From Bedellia somnulentella (Eukaryota; Arthropoda; Insecta; Lepidoptera; Bedelliidae), in assembly GCA_963576735.1 (NCBI GenBank), contig OY755178.1, positions 19,158,001-19,222,000 of the forward strand: a DNA stretch of 64,000 nt. The letters run 5' to 3'. Below the pieces are notes generated by a model. That model ran no database searches. It saw nothing but the letters and a program-made list of their open reading frames with translations, and had not been told where the DNA came from. The translations under genes and the position numbers were made by a program. Below, piece by piece: positions 10,701 through 20,400 of this stretch (the first letter of the stretch is position 1; every line of letters begins with the position of its first letter).

Positions 10701-13700
10701 ACTCTTCGATGAAGAATAACTCTTCCCAGCCTGTGATTTCTCAACCCTGTTGTATTGATTGTTGACGGTAATGGATAACATCGGGAGAAAACCCACAGGG
10801 ATGAGTTGTGCTAAGTCATGTGACAGTGAATTCGTACAAAACAGCGATATCTTGCCCCCTATCACCTATGTACCCTGTCCAAGCAAAACGTGGGTACTCT
10901 GAACGGTCACGTGATCTTCAGAATTATTAGTAACTCTGCCCACCCCTTTGGTGTGAATGTTATGATAAACTTAGTAACTTAGTCATGCATGTATAGTAAA
11001 TATTATTTTAATTTTCGATGATGTAGTGAAGAATAGTGAAGATGAATATAAGAGAGTTAAGAATGAGGTTAAGAAGAAAATAGAAAAGAAAAAGCGTGAT
11101 TTGATAGAATGGTGTGAGAGGAAACTCTCTGATAATTTCCGGAATAACCAAAAGTTGTTCTGGAAATATATCCGGAAAGAAAAGGGAGTTTCCCAAAACA
11201 CGAGAGTGAATGTAGTGAGAGATGAACAGGTCACCCTGGAATTCACATTGGCAACGGATGAAAGTAGCATAAGACGAGTATGGAAGAACTATTTTGAGGG
11301 ACTCTTTGAAAAAGAGGATTCACCTATTTCTTCGCCAATTGGCAGCAATGTTGACTGGAATGAAGCATTGGGTGACAATAGTGACAGTGAGATTAGTATG
11401 GAAGAAGTAATGAAAGCATTGAAAAGTATGAAAGTAGGGAAAGCGGCAGGGTATGATAGGATAAGTATCGAAATGCTGAGGGCTGGTAAAGGGTTGGTGG
11501 CTTCCTGGCTGTACTTCCTTTTTCAAAAGTGTTGGTCGAGTGGTAAAGTACCACGAGATTGGTGCAGGGCAGTAATTGTGCCCTTATATAAAGGAAAAGG
11601 GTCACACCAGGAAGCTAAAAACTACCGCGGAATCAGCCTACTCAGTGTTGTCGGTAAATTGTATGCAAAGGTATTGATTGAAAGAGTGATGAATAAAACA
11701 GATGACAAAATTTGGGATGTGCAAGCAGGATTTAGAAAGGGAATGGGATGTATGGATCAAATCTTCTCTTAAAGGAGCATCACTGAAAAGTTCTTAGCCA
11801 AGAATCGAAAGGTGTATTGCTCCTTCATAGATTTAGAGAAGGCGTATGATAGGGTGGTAAGGAAGTATTTGTGGGAGGTATTATCCAAGTTCGGCTTGGG
11901 GAGCCAACTTATACGTGCACTGGTATCACTCTATGAGGATTCTAGTGCATGTGTAAGAATAAACGGGGAAAACACAGACTGGTTCGGTATCTCTAGGGGT
12001 GTCCGACAGGGATGTGTAGCTTCTCCGTGGCTCTTCAACTTGTTCATGGATGACTGTCTGATAGAGTTGCGTGAAAGTGATTATGGACTGAGAATGGGTG
12101 GATTCGTCATCAAATGCCTCTTATATGCTGATGATCAAGTGTTACTTGCATCGTCGGTTGAGGAGTTGCAAGAGATGATGAATATTACATGTGCGTCGTT
12201 TGAAAGAAAAGGAATGAGAGTAAATGTGGATAAAACCAAAACCATGGTTTTCGAGAGAGAGGAGAATATGACTGAATGCGTGATTGAGATCAATGGTAAG
12301 AAAGTGGAACAAGTGAAAGAGTTCGTATATCTGGGAAGTTTGTTTACTAGGGATGGAAAGTGTGATGAAGACATTGAAAGAAGAGTAAAAAAGGGTAATG
12401 CGGTAAATGGAGCACTGGATAGTCTCATGTCTAGTCAATCGGTGTCCGAAAAGGCCCGAATGGCTGTGCATGATGCTGTCCTCGTTCCTACGCTTATGTA
12501 TGGCAGTGAATGTTGGGTGTGGCAGAAGAAGCATGAAAGCAGAGTAAATGCAGTAGAAATGAGATCCCTCAGAAAAGTTTGTAATGTAAGGTTATGTGAT
12601 CGTGTGAGGAATGATGTGATTCGTGAAAGGTGTGGTGTAAAAGATGATATTGTAAGAAAGATAGAAAAAGGAATGTTGAGATGGTTTGGGCACATAGAGA
12701 GGATGGATGACAGTAAAGTGGTGAAAGAGATATATAGAGCCAATGTGGAAGGTAATGTTAGTAGAGGACGACCTCGGAGGACACATTTAGATCAAATAGA
12801 AAATGTGCTCAAAAAGACAGGTGTCCGAAGTACGAAGAATAAAAGAGCATGTATGAAAAGATTGATGGATGTGAATGAAGCTAGAGAGGTTTGCCAGGAT
12901 CGTACAAAGTGGCGATCGATAGTCTCTGCCTACCCCAATGGGAACTAACGGCGTGAGAATATGTATGTATGTATGTATGTTTTCGTTGTGTAGTGTCGGC
13001 TTAGAATAGCACTACCCCGTTTCTACCGATGGGTGTACGTAAGAGGCGACTAACGGTATTGGGGCTTTTAAGGGGTTTTTGGGCGATGCGGTTGGAGACC
13101 CATCACCAACAACCTTTACTTTACCATCTTTTCCTTACTGAATTTTCCAAAAGTGGTTGAGGAATTTCTAATTCCTTAGCTCTGGCTACCCCTTCTAGGG
13201 ATTTATAGCCGTGAGTATATGTTGGTATCTATGTACCCTATCTAGTTGAACTGACATGTACTTCAGAGCGATAGCAAATGTCATTGTAGCACTTACTAGT
13301 AAAAGCCCTTCAACTCTAAACAATGCATTTATTAGATAATTCTATTTTAATATAAACAGATAAGGCGAGGACATCACTCACAGCTGAGTATCTTTTAAAG
13401 GTATTTTATCAAAAGATAAAATAAATGTTGAGATACTGTTTATAGCGAAAATGACTACTGAATTTCCGTAAAATAAATAAAAATAATAAAGCCTTTATTG
13501 TCCAAATTTATAAAAAAAAATATTAAAAAAAAGAATATAATAATATAAAATGCATTGACAGTATTAGATTAATGTAAATTAATGATAAAATTTAACTTAC
13601 ATTTATGTATAAATTATTACACAAGATTATATTTATGATTATATTTGTGCTGTGTAGTGTCGGCTTAGAATAGCACTACCCCATTTCTTCTGGTGGGTGT

Positions 13701-14393
13701 ACCTAAGAGGCGACTAACGGTATTGGGCTATTAAGTAATTTTTGGGCGATGCGGTTGGAGACCCATCACCAACAACCTTTATTTTACCATCTTTTCCCCA
13801 CTAAACTTTCCAAAAGTGGCTGAGGAATTTCTAATTCCTTAGCTCTGGCTACCCCATCTAGGGATTTATAACCGTGAGTATATGTATTTATGTATGTATG
13901 TTTTAAAAACATGCTATTTTTAATATTTATTGATTGTTATGGAATAATTAGTATTTACAAGATTAATTATTATAAATGAACCCACCAATCAATTAACAAA
14001 GCATGTTACAATTGATACCAATAACCTTTAATAAAAGATGTTATTAAAGGAAAGAAAAATTTCGACACTGGCGGGGTTTGAACCCGCGACCTTCGGGTAT
14101 ACGCCCCCGTCGCTCTGCCAACTGAGCTACAGTGTCAGTTGGCAGAGCGACGGGGGCGTATACCCGAAGGTCGCGGGTTCGAACCCCGCCAGTGTCGAAA
14201 AAATTTTCTTTCCTTTAATAACATCTTTTATTTATGAGTAATAATCCCCACATGAGGAATTCATGTCAAAAACATTAAATTATACCAATAACCTTTATTT
14301 CACCCTCTTTTCCCCACGCAACTTCCAAAGGTGGCTGAGGAATGTCTCATTCCCTAGCTCTGGCTAACTATTCAAGGGATTTATAGCCGTGAG

Positions 14394-14424
<31 letters not shown>

Positions 14425-17400
14425 TACAATTGATATTAGTATAAAATACTACGTTTGGGACGTCTATTGTTGGACGTAGGCCTCCTCCTTCCGTTTCCGA
14501 ATTTCAGTAAAATAGTAACAAGATTTTCCTTCTCACAGCTAGCTAAACTTTAATATAATAAAAGGTGGTAGAATTCAGCATAGCCAATAGGTTTGCAAAC
14601 ATATCGCCAACGATCATAAAAATCCCCAGATTCCTTTGTTGCCTATTAAGACAACACATGGGTGAAATATTTTACCCGATAATACACAGTTTATAATAAT
14701 TTAACCAATCAATTATTTGATATGCAATTTTAGAACCTATTGATATCTAATTTCCAGGACCCATACAAACCCCGCTCGCGTCACATTCATCTATCTTCAT
14801 ACATACGTACATACATATACCCACGGCTGTAAATCCCTAGAAGGGGTAGCCAGAACTAAATGAAATGTGAGAGGGGAAAAGATGGTAAAAATAAAGGTTG
14901 TTGGTGATGGGTCTCCAACCGCATCGCCCAAAAATCCCTTAAAAGCCCCAATATCTGATTCTTTTCACTTCTTTGTACCGTCACCCTCCCCCGGCTATAC
15001 TAATATTGCACTGCCTATCCTACTTGGATATCCAAACGGAGTTTGTCCAAAAAATGCATATTTGTCAACAATTTCCCCGCTCTTAGATTCCAAAACTTTA
15101 ACACCTCTATGTTTTCTTACTTACGCCTCTGCAAAGCTTCAAGCTTAGCACATCTTGGAACAGGTATGAAATTATTGATATTTTAAACATATAAACATAA
15201 ACATAAACGTTCACGCCGAATATCCCCGAAGGGGTTGGCAGAGGTACTAATACTTCCGAACATCACGTGACTTAGTCACCTGGTGTTCAGAGTACCCACG
15301 TTTTGCATGGACAGTGTACTCACGTGATAGGGGGCAGGCCTATCGCTGTTTTGTACGAATACACTGTCACATGACTAAGTACAACTCAGCCATGTGGGTT
15401 TCCTCACGATGTTTTCCCTCACCGTTAACAACCATGATAAATTAACCACACATATGTCTTTAGAAAAGACAAATTGGTGTAGGCGCGACCCAGGCTTTGA
15501 ACACTAGTCGTTTGCACGATAACCGAGTGTTCTACCCACTGGGCTATCACGGTTGTAAACGAGCCTCCCAAAGTTCGCTAGAATCGTACAACACAATCGC
15601 AACTCTCAGCCGACTGCAATGGAAACTAATGGTGTGACTGCATGTATAAATATCTAATTGTCCAAACCTTTCAAAGAAAAGAGATTTCTTCCAAATAATG
15701 CGTCATTATCCTCAGCGATGAACACTCGGTGGTCCGTAAAGTGGTCGAAATCCTTCAAAGATATTTTTTTAATTAGATCTAGGTCTTTTACCATTACTAC
15801 TGGACTGTGGAACTCAAAAGCACCAACGAATCTGCAAATAAGATTCTAGCATTAATAAATTAAATACTTGAATAGCTTATTTTTGTTTTCTTTTTTAATA
15901 AGTAGTTTTTGTGCTGTGTTGTATCGGTTTGGAATAGCACTACCCCAATTCTTCCGGTGGTTGTACGTAAGAGGCGACTAACGGTATTGGGACTTTTTAA
16001 GGAGCATTGGGCGATGCAGTTGGAGACCCATCACCAACAATCTTTATTTTACCATCTTTTCCCCACTCAACTTTCTAAAAGTGGCTGATTGATTTCTAAT
16101 TTCTTAGCTCTGGCTGACCCTTCTGTAGATTTATAGCTGTGGTATATATGTCTGTATATATGCTTTTTGAAAACTAATAGATATTTTAACTCATCAGGAG
16201 TTCAAGTTGGCATCTGGGCTTGGCTACCTAGCTGACCACTACTTGTCTGCAGGAAATTTCAAATTATAAATGACAAATTGGTGATGGACTCCCGGTAGTA
16301 TACCATGAAACGCCTTTCGAGACATCTGTGTGACGATATCAGCAACTGTCAATTGGCTTGTTAGTAATTTAAAGGCGTCCTAAGTATAATTCTTAATATA
16401 TTTTAATATTGTTGTATTTTTTTAATGGTGTGTAGTGTCGGCTTGGATTAACACCACCCCATTTCTTCCCGTGGGTGTTAATAGCTTCCCGAGGCGAGTA
16501 AGGGTATAAGGGCTTTTTAAGTGATTGTTGGGCAATACTGTTGGAGACCAATACCAACAACCTTTATTTTACAATCTAATTAATTAATTCCAAGACCATA
16601 TTTAGCATTCTGCACTTTTACACTATTTAACCAATAAGCTTTACAAGTATGCAAAATTTAATCTCCGACAAGCGATTTTTGTGAAACTTGGCACAAAATG
16701 TAATTTCATGTTTGAATAAAAAAAATGAAATATACTGTATGAATACGATCAAAACCTAATTAATAAAAAAAGATGGTGGAGTAAAGTAAAGTTTAAAATA
16801 TACAAGCCTACTTTTGGTACCTATTTATCTTCTGAATCCGTACTAACGAACGTACGGACTTCTTATACTCTTGTGTAATAAACTTATATTTTTATATGTT
16901 ATAACTTGCTGTATAGTGCCGGCTTAGAATAGCACTACCCCATTTCTTCCGGTGGGTGTACGTAAGAGGCCACTAACTGTATTGGGGCTTTTAAGGGTTT
17001 TTTGGGCGATGCGTTTGGAGACCCATCACCAAAAACCTTTATTTTACCATCCCACCATTTCCCTACGCAACTTCCAAAAGTGGCTGAGGAATTTCTAATT
17101 CCCTAGCTCTGGCTATCCCTTCATGGGATTTACAGCCGTGAGTATATGTATGTAAGTATGTTATAACTAAAAAATGTCATCATTTTGCACTTCAAAAATC
17201 ATCTCATACTATACATATAGTCGTCATATTTTAAAGGGGCGAGAGTTCTTAGAATATCTCTCTAGTTCGAAATAATTCGTTTGAGTTGAATAATATTATG
17301 TATAAACATAACATAACATAAACGCTCACGCCGAATATCCCCGAAGGGGTTGGCAGATAATACTTCTGAATATCACATGACTTTGTCACCTGGTATCCAG

Positions 17401-20400
17401 AGTGCAACCGTGATAGCTCAATGGGTAGAACATCGGTTATCCTGCAAACGACTAGTGTTCAAATCCCGGGTCGGGCCTACACCAATTTGTCTTTTCAAAA
17501 GACATATGTGTAGTTTATTTATCTGGTTTTTAACGGTGAGGGCAAACATCGTGAGGAAACCCACATGGCTGAGTTGTACTTAGTCATGTGAAAGTGTATT
17601 CGTACAAAACGGCGATAGGCCTGCCCCCTATCACGTGAGTATACTGTCCATGGAAAACGTACGTGTATGTGTATGGTACATGGGTATTATGTATAAGTAA
17701 CTAAGGAACTGCCTTCTTAGCCTAGCGGTAAACGGTTAGGCTCAAAATAGGGAAGTTTTGGGTTTGAGACCCAGGGAGTTAACTCTCAAATTATATTTTG
17801 TGAGATTTAACTCAGTTTTTAAAAGATAACGCAGTTTGAATCACTAAGATTGATTTTCAAGAAACTAAGATACATACATACATATACTCACAGCTATAAA
17901 TCCCTGGAAGGGGTTGCCAGAGCTAAGGAATTAAAAAATTTCCTCAGCCATTTTTGGAAAGTTGAATGGGGAAAAGATGGTAAAATAAAGGTTGTTGGTG
18001 ATGGGTCTCCAACCGCATCGCCCAAAAATCCCAATACCGTTAGTCGCCTCTTACTCACACCCACCGGAAGAAATGGGGTAGTGCTATTCTAAGCCGGCAC
18101 TACACAGCGAAAACTAAGATAAACTAAACTAAGATAATTCCTATAAATAGCTGTGTAGTGTCGGTTTAGAATACACTACCCCGTTTCTGCCGGTGGGTGT
18201 ACGTAAGAGGCAACTAACGGCATTGGGGCTTTTAAGGGATTTTTGGGCGATGCGGTTGGAGACCCATCACCAACAACCCTTTTTTTGCCATCTTTTCCCC
18301 AATCAACTTTCCAAAAGTGGCTGAGGAATTTTTAGTTCCTTAGCTCTGGCTACCCCTTCTAGGGATTTATAGCCGTGAGTATATGTATGTATGTATGATT
18401 CCGTGTTTCGGAAGGCACACTAAACCTTCAGCACCAGCTGCTATCACGGTAGTCGACATTAGCTTGCCAACCCTCACTTGGCAAGCGTGGAAGACTATGG
18501 TCCAATCACCGTATTCAGGGTATGTTCGAGCCCCTCGATTAAGACACATAATAGGAGAAATAATGACTCACTTTAACTCAACTCAAACTTTTACGCGTTA
18601 TATCCCCCTGAATACATTGTCACATTACTTAAGTACAACTTAGCCATGTGAATTTCCTTAAGATGTTTTCCCTCACCGATAACAACCTTGATAAACTAAT
18701 TACACTTATAGGCCCGGGGGCTGATTATGTATCTTTAGCGATTGCGATTGTGTCACAAGTGGCAATAATATCGCTGTCAAAAGTGTCAGATCGCATACAA
18801 ATTTATGACATTGACAGCGACAATCGTGCAACTTGCGAAACAATCGTCAGTCGCAAAACATACGTAATTAGGGGGCCGATTTAGGATTTGGACCCTCATT
18901 GTCTGCAGGATAAGCGGTGTTCTACCAACTGAGCTACCATGGTCCCACTTAGCTATCACGGGTTGTAACGTTTATTATTTTATTTTATTTGGAAGATTTA
19001 CAGCGTATATTTGCTGTGTAGTGTCGGTTGGGTCGGGCGATGCGGTTGAAGACCCATCACCAACAACCTTTATTTTACCATCTTTCCCTCATTTAACTTT
19101 TTAAAAGTGGTTGAGGAATTTCTATTTACTTAGCTCTGGCTACCCTTCTAGGGACTTATGGCCGTGAGTATGTGTATGTATGTATTAACATAATTAAAAT
19201 TGTTTTTGTTCCTTAAAACCAAATACAAAGCACCTATTAAAAAAAAGATAGATGCATATATAAATCTGTGTAGTGTCGGCATAGAATAGCACTACCCCAT
19301 TGCTTCCGGTGGGTGTGCGTAAGAGGCGACTAACGGTATTGGGGCTTTTAAGGGATTTTTGGGCGATGCGGTTGGAGACTCATCACCAACAACCTTTATT
19401 TTACCATCTTTTCCCCACTCAACTTTCCAAACGTGGCTGAGGAATTTCGAATTCCTTAGCTCTGGCTACCCCTTCTAGGGATTTAAAGCCGTGTGTATAT
19501 GTATGTATGTATGTATGTATTTGCAGCGTATACATTAACTAAACAATAAAGTAAACAATGCAACGCAATTAAAAATCTCCACATATAACAATAAGACTAA
19601 AAACAACAACTTACAGACTAAAAGTAAATTCAAATAACAGACCGAGAAAATAAACAATAGAAATAAAGGTAACAATACTAAAAACTAAATTAAATATTGC
19701 TAAAAAAGAAAAAAAATATATAAAAATAATTTACTTAAATGTTCGGAAAAAAATGAATTGGTAAGTAATCGCTTGATTGCTGAAATGCTGGAGTTAAATA
19801 TGTCGAAATCATTATGAATTTGATAATATTCCCTAGAAACCCGTATCATAAATAAATTCTGCCTGTAGTTGGTTCTGGCCTGAGCCACATGTAATAAGGA
19901 TCGCTGACGTAATGCCATCGGATTTGTACGCAGCTGTACCTTGGACAGTAGCTCAGGACAGTTAACCGAACCATTCGCTATCTTAGCCAAGTTACAGATA
20001 TCGGTAATGTTACGTCTAACATCAAGTGGAACGAAATGATATTTTTGGCAACGCTCATAGTAGCCTGAGATCGATTGCTTGCAATTAAAATCCAGATACC
20101 TTAAAAATATCTTTTGAATGGCTTCTATTCTATTCTTATAAATCTGATACCGCGGGTTCCACACAGAGGAAGCGTACTCGAGATGACTTCGGACGTAGGC
20201 GCAGAACCATATTTTTATAGTTTTAATATCTTGGAAATCAGATGCAGTTCTCATTATAAATCCTAATGTTCTAGACGCTGAACTATACTGTTGATGTGAT
20301 TATCAAATAAAAGATTGTTATCGACAACAACGGCTACATCTTTTATAAAGTTCACCTTGGTAAGGGTTCGACCATTTAATGTGTAATTAAACTGAATGAG

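Noticed and set aside
12135..12786. Minus-strand ORFs of 64-130 codons
   Set aside because: Shadows of the LINE-T reverse transcriptase on the opposite strand.
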